From Streptomyces sp. NBC_00582 (lineage in GTDB: Bacteria; Actinomycetota; Actinomycetes; Streptomycetales; Streptomycetaceae), in contig NZ_CP107772.1 in the NCBI RefSeq assembly GCF_036345155.1, positions 10,354,001 to 10,418,000 on the forward strand: a DNA stretch of 64,000 nucleotides. The letters are read 5' to 3'. The notes beneath the pieces were generated by a model. The model did not search any database, had not been told where the DNA came from, and saw nothing but the letters and a program-made list of their open reading frames with translations. Positions 16,980-24,992 of this stretch are shown one piece after another (the first letter of the stretch is position 1; each line of letters begins with the position of its first letter). The translations under genes and the position numbers were made by a program.

Positions 16980-17942
16980 GTGAGCTCGATGTACCCGGCC
17001 GGCGATCCCCGCGCCGCGCTGACCAGCGCTCAGGCGGTCCCGGCAGCACCGCGGTCGAGGGCTCGGGCCGCCACCGTGCTTGATCTCGTCGCCGAGAAAC
17101 CGGACGCAGAGCTGCCGCTGGGCGGCCGGACCTGGGTCGTGCGCGGCCAGAACTTCGTGGTCGCCCTCACCGATGTGAGGGCGGGTGAACGACTCGCGGT
17201 GGAAGGAGGCGATGACGAACACATCGTCGTGGTGTGCGCCGGAACCGTCTCGGTCAGTCACGCCGGTCACGACACCGACGACGAGACCGTCCACGCCGCA
17301 GCCTCAACCGTCGTCATCGTCCCGCCGGGCGACAGCACCCTGACGGCCCACACCGACGGGAGGGTGGTCCGGATTTTTGCGGCCGGCCGCGCAGGACTGG
17401 CCGCCGCGGCACGCAACGCCGACGACTACCGAGCCGCGAATCCGTTGGTGGCGCTCCCGGGCACACCGGGCAGACCTCTGTCCGAGCGCATGCGCGTCCA
17501 CAGATTGGACGACGTCGAACCTGAGCCGGGTCGTCTCGGGCGAATACTGCGGTCCTCGTCGCTGATGATCAACTGGTTCCCGGACGAGCATCAGCCCCGC
17601 GACCCCGACCGTCTCTCACCCCACTGGCACGATGACTTCGAACAGTGCTCGGTCACCCTCGCCGGAACGTACGTGCACCACCTGCGCACCACATGGACGT
17701 CGCGATTGGCCGACTGGCGGCCAGATGAACACATCCAAGTGGAAAGCCCATCGATCACCGTCATTCCCCCGCCGCTCATCCACACGACCCAGGCCGTCGG
17801 GGACGGGCTGCACCAGCTGCTCGACATCTTCGCGCCACCGCGCCGTGACTTCCTCGACCAGGGCTGGGTCCTCAACGCGGCGGACTACGCCGCTGCCGAC
17901 GACGTGCCCGCGCACGACACCCAGAAGCGGCCACCGGCATGA
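16980..17942 (+). CDS. Bicupin protein, probable metal-dependent enzyme
   Basis: 320 residues with two beta-barrel halves. The first (about 45-135) has cupin-like strands but no metal motif. The second (about 190-295) has HWHDDFE, giving His215, His217 and Glu221, and a later His268 in PPLIHTT, the classic metal-binding set. Metal-bound bicupins include dioxygenases, isomerases and decarboxylases; the reaction is not evident here. The GTG start has AGAAAGG ahead. The stop overlaps the aldolase start (ATGA at 17939-17942), so the two proteins are made together and may act in sequence. Confidence 0.75.
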   Translation: MSSMYPAGDPRAALTSAQAVPAAPRSRARAATVLDLVAEKPDAELPLGGRTWVVRGQNFVVALTDVRAGERLAVEGGDDEHIVVVCAGTVSVSHAGHDTDDETVHAAASTVVIVPPGDSTLTAHTDGRVVRIFAAGRAGLAAAARNADDYRAANPLVALPGTPGRPLSERMRVHRLDDVEPEPGRLGRILRSSSLMINWFPDEHQPRDPDRLSPHWHDDFEQCSVTLAGTYVHHLRTTWTSRLADWRPDEHIQVESPSITVIPPPLIHTTQAVGDGLHQLLDIFAPPRRDFLDQGWVLNAADYAAADDVPAHDTQKRPPA

Positions 17943-19225
17943 ACACTGCCCGCAACAGGACCACATCCCTCATCGGTACCTGGGTGAAACTGCCCGCCGT
18001 CGAGGTCGTCGAGCTCCTGGCCACGGCCGGCCTGGACTTCGTGATCATCGACCTCGAACACGCGACGCTCAACATCGAGACCGTCTCCCAGATGGTCGGG
18101 TCGGCCCGAGCATCTGGGCTGCGACCGTTCGTGCGTGTCCCTGAAGCGACCGCCGCCCACGTCCAACCGGTGTTGGACGCGGGAGCAGCCGGCGTCGTCG
18201 TGCCCCGTGTCGAGGACGTCGCAGGTGCGCAGGCTGCCGTCCAGGCCGTCAGGTTCCCGCCAGTGGGGCGTCGTGGGGCGAGCCCGTCCGGACGGGCCGG
18301 CTCGTGGGGGACCGCCGGGCTGGCTGATTACCTCCGAGGCGGCGACCGGATCACACTCATCGCTCAGGTCGAGAGCGGCGCCGCGCTCGCAGCCATCGAT
18401 TCGATCGCGGCGGTGCCCGGCATCGACATGATCTTCATAGGTGAAGTGGATCTCGCCGTGTCCAGTGGTGGCGGTCTCGACGATCCCGGCCTGCGCCGCG
18501 GGATCGAGAACGCCGAAGCCATCTGCCGTGACAAGGGGATCGCGCTCGGCGGAGCCGCATACAGCGGCGCCGACGCAGCGGACCGCCTCACCCGCGGATA
18601 CAGCCTGATCACGATCAGCACCGATCTCAGTTTCCTGCGCGCCGGCGCCACAGCCGCGGCCGCGGCCGTTCGCGGCACCGGGCACTCAACCGAGACACCT
18701 GCCCCGGCCCAGGACGAACACGAGACGCACGTGCCGCATCCAGCGGCCGACGACGCTCGCACCAGCGGCGCGGCCGCGCCGGCGGTCTCGATGCGCGTGG
18801 CCCGCGACGAGTTGACGGCGTTGGTGACTGCGGTGTGGTACGAAATCGACGCCACCGATGGGTCTGGCGTGTCTAGGTACTTCACCGGCGACGCGACCCT
18901 GACGATCTCACGCGTGACCGTGACGGGAACGACGGAGATCGACAACCTCTATGCCAACCGCAGTGCACGCGGCCCGCGGGTCTCGCGGCACTGCGTCACC
19001 AACCTGCATCTGCTCGATTTCGACGGCAACTCCGCTCGCGCGCTGTCCTCGCTGCTGCTGTTCGCAGAGGACGGCCAGGCGCCGCGACGGCGCACATGCC
19101 CGGCTCTTGTCGCCGACGTCGAAGACACCTTTGTCCGCGTCGACGGCCGCTGGCTGATCCAAGCCCGCCACATCCAGCCGCAGTTCATGCCCGAGGACGC
19201 CGCGCTTGCGGTGCCGACCGAGTAG
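17939..19225 (+). CDS. HpcH/HpaI aldolase fused to a SnoaL-like domain
   Basis: 428 residues. Residues 1-245 are a class II, metal-dependent HpcH/HpaI aldolase of TIM-barrel fold. His41 (DLEH), Arg66 (FVRVP), Glu145 (QVES) and Asp171 (GEVDLAVS) match the catalytic and metal positions of HpcH (His45, Arg70, Glu149, Asp175). After an Ala/Pro/His-rich linker (245-282), residues 283-428 form an NTF2/SnoaL-like cone (VAVWYEIDATDG, RHCVTNLHLLDFDG, RVDGRWLIQARHIQPQF). These parts are normally separate proteins. The family splits 2-keto-hydroxy acids to pyruvate and an aldehyde; the SnoaL part may dehydrate or isomerise the substrate or product. ATGA coupling links it to the bicupin. Confidence 0.82.
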   Translation: MNTARNRTTSLIGTWVKLPAVEVVELLATAGLDFVIIDLEHATLNIETVSQMVGSARASGLRPFVRVPEATAAHVQPVLDAGAAGVVVPRVEDVAGAQAAVQAVRFPPVGRRGASPSGRAGSWGTAGLADYLRGGDRITLIAQVESGAALAAIDSIAAVPGIDMIFIGEVDLAVSSGGGLDDPGLRRGIENAEAICRDKGIALGGAAYSGADAADRLTRGYSLITISTDLSFLRAGATAAAAAVRGTGHSTETPAPAQDEHETHVPHPAADDARTSGAAAPAVSMRVARDELTALVTAVWYEIDATDGSGVSRYFTGDATLTISRVTVTGTTEIDNLYANRSARGPRVSRHCVTNLHLLDFDGNSARALSSLLLFAEDGQAPRRRTCPALVADVEDTFVRVDGRWLIQARHIQPQFMPEDAALAVPTE

Positions 19226-19254
19226 CCGCGAACGGGAACACCGGAGGAACCGCC

Positions 19255-20541
19255 ATGAGCGAACACCAAGTCGAGGAACTCGCGGACTCTGTCCGGACGG
19301 ACCCGACCCCAGCGAGCTTCCCGCTGCGTACGCAAAAGGGCGAGCTGCCCATCGTGGACTCGATCCTCTACGCCGATCTGCTGCCGGCCGTGCCGGCGTT
19401 CGAGCTGTCGGCGGGTGAACGGCACTACCGCGAGCCATTCGTCGGGATCACCGAGAGCGGCACGCCGAGACGAGGCCTCTACACGCTCACCGACACCGGT
19501 CTGCGTCCCACCCAGGCTGTCGCGGCCGCGATGACCTACCTCAACGCGTTGCAGCCGCACGAGCGGCTGATCGGGCAACTGCCGATGGACTCGCCGGAGT
19601 GGAGGCTGTGGACAAACGCGGTGCCGACCTGGACACCGAAGGGCATGCGGTTGGAAAGGTTCAACGACGAGCGGCGCGCCCTCGCGCTTCGTGTCATCGA
19701 GGCGAGCCTGAGCCCCGAGGGCTACTCGTCCGTGCGGGCGGCCATGAGGCTGAACGCGGCACTCGGTGAGCTTGTCGACGACTATCGCGACACCCTGACG
19801 GAGTTCAACTACTGGTTCACGGTGTTCGGGGAGCCGGACTCGGGTGCGCCGTGGGGCTGGCAGCTGATGGGTCACCATCTCGACCTGCACTGCGTCTTCG
19901 TCGACAGTCAAGTTGTCTTCGCACCGGTTTTCATCGGCGCCGAGCCCACGGTCGCCGTCGCGGGCCCGCACAAGGGTGTTCGAGCCCTGGATGACGAGAC
20001 GCAGCGAGGACTGGAGTTCCGGCGAGCGCTCACGGCCGACCAGGAGCAGGAGTTCCTGCTCAGCGCCACCCTCTTGCCGGAGGACCTGCCTGCCGAGCTC
20101 GCCGGGCCGTGGAACGGCCGGCACGTCGGTGGTGCGGGGTGCGACAACCTCGTGCTACCGCCGGAGGGCATCAAGGTCAGCCGCCTGACGAAGGACCAGA
20201 AGGATCTGCTCGTCGACCTGCTGCGCGTCTACCTCGACCGGATGCCGCAGGTGCACGCCGCCGCCAAGCTGGACCAGGTCGTTGGCCACCTCGACGAAAC
20301 TCATTTCGTCTGGCGTGGGGGACACGACGATGTCGCGCCGTTCTACTACCGCGTGCACTCGCCTGTTCTCCTGGTGGAGTACGACAACCACCCGGGTGTC
20401 TTCCTGGCCAACGAAGAAGCTGCCCGGTTCCACGTGCACACCATCGTCCGGGAGCCGAACGGCAACGACTACGCCATGAACCTGCTGGCCCAGCACTACG
20501 AGCGTCACCACGGTGGCCGCATGGCGCACCACGAGCGCTGA
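19255..20541 (+). CDS. DUF3500 protein
   Basis: 428 residues starting at ATG 19255 after CCGGAGGAAC. The pattern MGHHLDLHCVF, then APVFIGAEP, then PFYYRVHSPVLLVEYDNHPG is that of the uncharacterised DUF3500 family. Several conserved His/Asp/Glu residues (GHHLDLH, VEYDNHPG, and the terminal QHYERHHGG) could bind metal. No signal peptide is visible although many relatives are exported. It sits 29 bp after the aldolase-SnoaL gene and 56 bp before the crotonase-family gene, all in one direction, so a step in the same catabolic route is likely. No reaction is established. Confidence 0.8.
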   Translation: MSEHQVEELADSVRTDPTPASFPLRTQKGELPIVDSILYADLLPAVPAFELSAGERHYREPFVGITESGTPRRGLYTLTDTGLRPTQAVAAAMTYLNALQPHERLIGQLPMDSPEWRLWTNAVPTWTPKGMRLERFNDERRALALRVIEASLSPEGYSSVRAAMRLNAALGELVDDYRDTLTEFNYWFTVFGEPDSGAPWGWQLMGHHLDLHCVFVDSQVVFAPVFIGAEPTVAVAGPHKGVRALDDETQRGLEFRRALTADQEQEFLLSATLLPEDLPAELAGPWNGRHVGGAGCDNLVLPPEGIKVSRLTKDQKDLLVDLLRVYLDRMPQVHAAAKLDQVVGHLDETHFVWRGGHDDVAPFYYRVHSPVLLVEYDNHPGVFLANEEAARFHVHTIVREPNGNDYAMNLLAQHYERHHGGRMAHHER

Positions 20542-20597
20542 CCAGCACGGGCGGGGACTACCCAGCAAGTAGAAGCGTGCGGAAAGGAAACGAGAGG

Positions 20598-21362
20598 GTG
20601 GCGACCGAGCGCGTCAGCCATGGTCTTCACGGGAAGGTCGCGGTCATCGAGATCGGTGACGGGACCCGGCGCAACGCGTTGGGCGCTCGGGACTGGCACG
20701 TTCTGGCGGGTCTCGTCGCGTGGTTGCCGACCGAACCCGGCGTTGCTGCGATCGTCGTGCGAGGCCGAGGTGACACCTTCAGCGCCGGTTCGGACATGAA
20801 CGACTGGGTGGACGCGAGTTTCGAAGGGGTCGAGCAGACCTTCAGAGACATGGAGACCTGCTTTCAGGCGATCGAGCGGTCCTCGGTGCCGGTGATCGCG
20901 GCCGTCGAGGACATCGCGGCGGGGGCGGGATGTCAGCTGGCGCTGGCGTGCGACCTCGTCGTCCTGTCCGAGGCGGCGCGTATCGGAATGCCTGTGGCCC
21001 GGTTCGGGATTCAAGCGTCGGAGGCATTCGTCGCAAGGGTCTCTCGTCGGGCAGGGAAGGCGATGGCGGCGGACCTCTACCTGACTGGCCGTCTGCTGAC
21101 CGCCGAAGAGGCGGTCAACGTTGGGCTCGTTACGCGCGTCGTGCCGGCCGGGACGGCGTTCGCGACGGCGACGACGATCGCCACCCAGATCGCCGCCGCA
21201 CCAGAGGGTGCGATCTCGGCGGCGAAGCGCGCGCTGAGTCAGGTCGAGCCGGCACGTGTAGCCGCTGGAGCTGATGCGGCGACGACTGCCGGACCCACGG
21301 TGGCCTACAACGACTTCGTCGAAGCGATTCGCGACTTCCTCTCGAGCCGGCGGCCGACGTGA
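20598..21362 (+). CDS. Enoyl-CoA hydratase/isomerase (crotonase) family protein lacking hydratase Glu pair
   Basis: 254 residues from GTG 20598, with GGAAAGGAAACGAGAG ahead. The crotonase fold is clear: oxyanion-hole segment GRGDTFSAGSDMND, then AGAGCQLALACDLVVLSE, then GMPVARFGI, and a C-terminal trimerisation region. The two hydratase glutamates (GGGCE and GQPE in rat mitochondrial enoyl-CoA hydratase) are Gln113 and Val133 here. Simple hydration is therefore unlikely; isomerase, dehalogenase, or C-C bond hydrolase/decarboxylase chemistry on a CoA thioester is more plausible. It is followed by both subunits of a CoA-transferase, which could supply the thioester. Confidence 0.82.
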   Translation: MATERVSHGLHGKVAVIEIGDGTRRNALGARDWHVLAGLVAWLPTEPGVAAIVVRGRGDTFSAGSDMNDWVDASFEGVEQTFRDMETCFQAIERSSVPVIAAVEDIAAGAGCQLALACDLVVLSEAARIGMPVARFGIQASEAFVARVSRRAGKAMAADLYLTGRLLTAEEAVNVGLVTRVVPAGTAFATATTIATQIAAAPEGAISAAKRALSQVEPARVAAGADAATTAGPTVAYNDFVEAIRDFLSSRRPT

Positions 21363-21518
21363 CGACTGGCGTGCCTGTCCAGCCTGGGATCGGCCTCGAG
21401 ATGAACCTGTGGGATGGGATTCTCCGCCTTCGGGATCAGGCCCACCTGGTCCGCTTGTGCGGAGCGTGGCGCGGTCGGACCGCGGTGCCGGCGTGAAGAG
21501 CGAAGTCAAGAGGAGGAG

Positions 21519-22292
21519 ATGATGAACAAGGTTGTGGGGTCGGCTGACGATGCCGTGGCGGACATCCCGGACGGCGCGACACTGGCCGTGGGCGGGTTCG
21601 GACTGTGCGGGATCCCCTCGGTGCTGATCCAGGCAGTGCTGGATGCGGGCACCAGGGGCCTTGAGTTGGTGTCGAACAACGGTGGCGTCGACGACTGGGG
21701 CCTGGGCAGGTTGCTGTCGGCGCGCCGGGTGCGCCGGGTGATCGCCTCCTACATCGGTGAGAACAAGGAGTTCGCCCGGCAGTATCTCGCCGGGGAGCTC
21801 GAGGTCGAACTGACTCCGCAGGGCACGCTGGCGGAGCGCATGCGTGCGGGAGGGTCGGGCATCGCTGCGTTCTACACGCGCACGGGCGTGGGGACGCAGG
21901 TCGCGGACGGCGGTCTGCCGTGGCGCTATGACGCGAGCGGCAACGTGGTCAAGCAGTCGCCGAGGAAGGCGGTGAGCGTCTTCGAGACCCGCGACGGAGA
22001 CGTCGAGTTCGTTCTGGAGAAGGCCATTGTCGCGGACTTCGCGCTGGTACGGGCCTGGAAAGGCGACCGGCATGGCAACCTCGTCTACCGAAGCTCCGCA
22101 CGGAATTTCAACCCGCCCGCCGCGATGTGCGGACACGTCACCATCGCTGAGGTCGAGGAGCTCGTGGAGCCCGGCGAGATCGACCCCGACCATGTGCACA
22201 CCCCCGGGATTTTCGTGCAGCGGGTGGTGCCGCTGACGCCGGAGCAGGCCGCCGGCAAGCGGATCGAGAAGAGGACCGTACTGGTTCGTTGA
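21519..22292 (+). CDS. 3-oxoacid-type CoA-transferase, subunit A
   Basis: 257 residues; two adjacent ATG codons (21519 and 21522) follow an excellent AGGAGGAG. The N-terminal GGFGLCGIP loop is the CoA-binding signature of family I CoA-transferase alpha subunits, followed by SNNGGVDDWGLGRLL and the conserved EVELTPQGTLAERMRAGGSGI segment. The beta subunit, with the catalytic glutamate, begins 133 bp later. Such enzymes move CoA from succinyl-CoA or acetyl-CoA to a 3-oxoacid; substrate choice is not visible. Role: activation of the acid released by the upstream ring-opening steps. Confidence 0.88.
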   Translation: MMNKVVGSADDAVADIPDGATLAVGGFGLCGIPSVLIQAVLDAGTRGLELVSNNGGVDDWGLGRLLSARRVRRVIASYIGENKEFARQYLAGELEVELTPQGTLAERMRAGGSGIAAFYTRTGVGTQVADGGLPWRYDASGNVVKQSPRKAVSVFETRDGDVEFVLEKAIVADFALVRAWKGDRHGNLVYRSSARNFNPPAAMCGHVTIAEVEELVEPGEIDPDHVHTPGIFVQRVVPLTPEQAAGKRIEKRTVLVR

Positions 22293-22424
22293 CGGACTCA
22301 CCGAGGTGGGACGGGACCTCGCTGCCGGCCTTTCATCTGCCGGTGTCCTGCAGCGCGGCCTCACCCTGTGGGCGCGTGGAGCGAGGCTGGGCCCCGAACC
22401 TGACTACTACGAGGAGCTGTACGG

Positions 22425-23057
22425 GTGGCGTGGACGCGTGAACAGATGGCAGCGCGGGCAGCCGCGGAGCTACGCGACGGATCGTATGTGAACCTGGGCG
22501 TCGGCCTGCCGACGCTGGTACCGAACCACATTCCGGATGACGTCGAGGTGGTGCTGCAGTCGGAGAACGGAATCCTCGGGTTCGGTACGTACCCGTTCGA
22601 GGGCGACGAGGACCCCGACTTGATCAACGCGAGCAAGGAGACGGTGACCGTACGCCGCGGAGCGTCGTTCTTCGACTCCGCGACGTCGTTCGCGATGATC
22701 CGCGGAGGCAAGGTTGACGTCGCGATCCTGGGTGCGATGCAGGTCTCGGCGTCCGGTGACATCGCGAACTGGATGATTCCCGGGAAGATGATCAAGGGCA
22801 TGGGTGGGGCGATGGACCTGGTACATGGTGCCGACCGAGTCGTCGTGCTGATGACACACCTGGCCAAGGACGGCTCCCAGAAGATCGTCCGTCAATGCTC
22901 GTTGCCGCACACCGGCCGCCGCGTCGTGCAGCGTGTCATCACGGACCTCTGCGTCCTCGATGTCACCCCGGACGGCCTGGAACTCGTCGAGCTGGCGCCG
23001 GGCGTCACCGAGGACGAGCTCCGGAAGAAGACTGAGCCCGACCTGCTCCGCCGCTGA
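22425..23057 (+). CDS. 3-oxoacid-type CoA-transferase, subunit B
   Basis: 210 residues from GTG 22425 with GAGGAGC upstream. The catalytic glutamate is Glu47 in LQSENGILG, the SENG motif of family I beta subunits. Further matches are [33 protein letters not shown] and the C-terminal [18 protein letters not shown]. It forms the heteromeric enzyme with subunit A. The gene is followed within 32 bp by the 3' end of an oppositely oriented LLM oxidoreductase gene, so it closes the plus-strand operon that began with the bicupin. Confidence 0.9.
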   Translation: MAWTREQMAARAAAELRDGSYVNLGVGLPTLVPNHIPDDVEVVLQSENGILGFGTYPFEGDEDPDLINASKETVTVRRGASFFDSATSFAMIRGGKVDVAILGAMQVSASGDIANWMIPGKMIKGMGGAMDLVHGADRVVVLMTHLAKDGSQKIVRQCSLPHTGRRVVQRVITDLCVLDVTPDGLELVELAPGVTEDELRKKTEPDLLRR

Positions 23058-23088
23058 CCCGCTTCACCGGCGGCGGGCACGGTGTCGG

Positions 23089-24051
23089 TCACCGGAGACG
23101 TTCACGCAACCCTGTCTGGGCCTCGGCCACCAGGTCCCCGAGCTGATCGACGTGATCTATGTACTGAGATGCCTTCATCACGAACGTGGCTATGCCCCGG
23201 CCGAAATGCGGAGCGGCCGCATCAAGCGCGGGGCCCAACGGTTTCGGGCCGCGGTCGTCGGGGAACGGCGTTTCCGCTCCCAACCACATGCACAGATCAA
23301 CGTCCTCGAGACGTCGCCCCTCTTGGGTAAGCGCCCACGAGAGGAGGTCGAGCTCTTCGTCTGTGGGAACTTTGCCGGGGAAAACGCCGTCGGCGTAACG
23401 GACGGCTCGCCGTATCGCTCGCCGGTGCAGTCGCGACCCTCCGATCCAGAGAAGTGGGCCGTCAGGCCGCCAGGGCTTGGGTTCGAAGTAGACGTCGCGG
23501 AATTCGTAGTGGGTGCCGCGGTGACTGAGGACGTCGTCGCGCCAGGCACCGCGCCAGACCTCAAGCTGCTCGTCGAGGATGTCACCGCGCTTGTCGAAGT
23601 CGACAGCCAGCGCCGCGTACTCCTCCCGCTGCCAGCTCGTTGAGGGCATGAAGACGAGACGCCCTTGGGAGATCAAGTCGAGCGTGGCCAACTGCTTGCC
23701 GAGGACGAGTGGATGGCGCAGTGGGCTGAGCAGGGCAACCGCATGCAGAACCAGGTGGTTGGTCACAGCGGCCATGGCGCTGAGCAGCTCAAGACTGCTC
23801 GGGTGTGCATCGGCGGGGCGCTGGTTGCCGTTGCGAAAGAAGTCTCGAGGGTTGGCCGGCGCACCGTTGCGTCCGGCATCGGGACCCATGACCACGTGCT
23901 CGCCGACAAGTACCCCGTGAGCTCCTGCCCGCTCGATCACGACACTCAGGTCGACCAGGGAACGTAGGTCGCGCGGTTGCGCCAAGGTCCACGACTCGCT
24001 GAGCATGACGACCAGCCTGGGCTCTGTGGGACGCGATATCCGTGTGTTCAT
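23089..24051 (-). CDS. LLM-class flavin-dependent oxidoreductase
   Basis: 320-residue luciferase-like monooxygenase/reductase of TIM-barrel type: VVIERAGAHGVLVGEH, LLSAMAAVTNHLVLHAVALL and LVFMPSTSWQREEYAAL are the usual strand segments, and LWIGGSRLHRRAIRRAVRYADG is the phosphate-binding region. Actinomycete members use F420 or FMN; no fingerprint separates the two. The sequence starts at ATG 24051. It lies downstream of a truncated fumarylacetoacetase-family fragment on the same strand and faces the CoA-transferase operon. A role in oxidising or reducing an intermediate of the same pathway is inferred only from position. Confidence 0.82.
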   Translation of the reverse strand: MNTRISRPTEPRLVVMLSESWTLAQPRDLRSLVDLSVVIERAGAHGVLVGEHVVMGPDAGRNGAPANPRDFFRNGNQRPADAHPSSLELLSAMAAVTNHLVLHAVALLSPLRHPLVLGKQLATLDLISQGRLVFMPSTSWQREEYAALAVDFDKRGDILDEQLEVWRGAWRDDVLSHRGTHYEFRDVYFEPKPWRPDGPLLWIGGSRLHRRAIRRAVRYADGVFPGKVPTDEELDLLSWALTQEGRRLEDVDLCMWLGAETPFPDDRGPKPLGPALDAAAPHFGRGIATFVMKASQYIDHVDQLGDLVAEAQTGLRERLR

Positions 24052-24081
24052 GTCAGTGGAGGTACTCCCGCGCAGGTGGTT

Positions 24082-24339
24082 TCAGTGAGGGTGGGCCCGA
24101 ATGGGCCGGTGCTCGCACGCCCGAGAGTCACGAGAGACACCCGGATCGGGTAGGTCAGCGCCGCGCACCATCCTCGCCTCTTCCGGGTGCAGGTCGGGGC
24201 GGCAGAGATCGAGCCAAGCCAGAACCGGACGCATGTCCCCCCGCACGTCGGCGCTCAGATCCGTCAGGGGTACGAGGCCGGCATCGGTCACGACCGCGAC
24301 AGTGGCCCCGTCGTGGCGGATGTGACTGGCGAGCTTCAC
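24082..24339 (-). pseudogene. Fumarylacetoacetase-family N-terminal fragment
   Basis: From GTG 24339 the frame reads VKLASHIRHDGATVAVVTDA and then LVPLTDLSADVRGDMRPVLA, which matches the small N-terminal domain of FAH-family hydrolases. It stops after 85 codons, where about 200 more with the metal site should follow. The large domain is gone; the LLM gene starts 30 bp after the stop. A good promoter precedes it, so the remnant may now serve as leader for the LLM gene. Confidence 0.6.
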
Positions 24340-24382
24340 GCTCAGGCTCCCTCCGCCGCACATGGATGTCGGCGTAGGGTCG

Positions 24383-24411
24383 AACTTATTGTGTCATAAA
24401 TAACATGTCAA
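24383..24411 (-). promoter_or_regulatory. Promoter of the FAH fragment / LLM gene
   Basis: On the minus strand TTGACA (24411-24406), 17 bases, then TAAGTT (24388-24383), a good SigA-type promoter 44 bp before the GTG at 24339. The ATTGACATG core and the TTATGACAC in the spacer recur near 16.6 kb (ATTGACATG on both strands, TTATGACAC at 16636-16644). Confidence 0.55.
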
Positions 24412-24450
24412 TCTTGACGTCTGTGGTTCATCAGGAGCATTCTTCGAGTC

Positions 24451-24900
24451 ATGCAGACCCAGGACGTTCTTGTTGTCGGCTTGGGACCGGTCGGAGCGGT
24501 GGTCGTGAACACCGCGGGTAGGGGTCGGGGTGCGCACGCTCGTCGTGGAGAACGCGACGGACGGCTATCCGCTGCCGCGAGCGGTGCACTTCGACGCGCA
24601 GATCACGCGGCTGTTCCAACGGGAGGGGCTGGCCTCCGTTACGGGTGCCCGCCGAGCGCGGCCCTTTGGGGAAGGTCCAGCAGGACCCGAGAGCGGTCGA
24701 CGTCAGGAGCCGCGATGGCGCCGGCAGGCCCGAGGTTGGGCGCGGACAGTGCGTCATAGGCCGCGACGCGGCCGGCGCCACGGTCCGTAACACGTGGGAA
24801 TACGCTGCTGGACCACGACCTCGACGATCCGTGGATCTGCCGGCTTTGCGCCAGAAGCACTCTGGCCGACCGAGGAACTCGTCACCGAAACACGGGGAAG
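24451..24900 (+). pseudogene. Decayed MhpA-like FAD hydroxylase
   Basis: Pieces of a 3-(3-hydroxyphenyl)propionate-hydroxylase-like flavoprotein appear in order but in different frames: DVLVVGLGPVGAVV (24460), VRTLVVENATDGYPLPRAVH (from about 24528), FDAQITRLFQREGL (about 24590), CVIGRDAAGATVRNT (about 24755, the DG region), then LLDHDLDDPWICR (about 24805). The protein should be about 500 residues, so most of the middle and the C terminus are deleted. It shows that a hydroxylase of this class once stood at the head of this operon. Confidence 0.7.
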
Positions 24901-24992
24901 CGCCCGGAGGAAGGGCGCATTCCGGCCGACAGAGGAATGGGCTGCACACGTCGGCGAGCACCTTCAAGCCCTCTGACCTACCGAGGAAGCAG

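Noticed and set aside
20505-22364. A 619-codon frame on the minus strand
   Set aside because: Shadow of the crotonase and CoA-transferase subunit A genes, which carry intact motifs on the plus strand.
23186-23967. Plus-strand frames opposite the LLM oxidoreductase
   Set aside because: They are antisense to a gene with full-length family motifs and lack ribosome binding sites.
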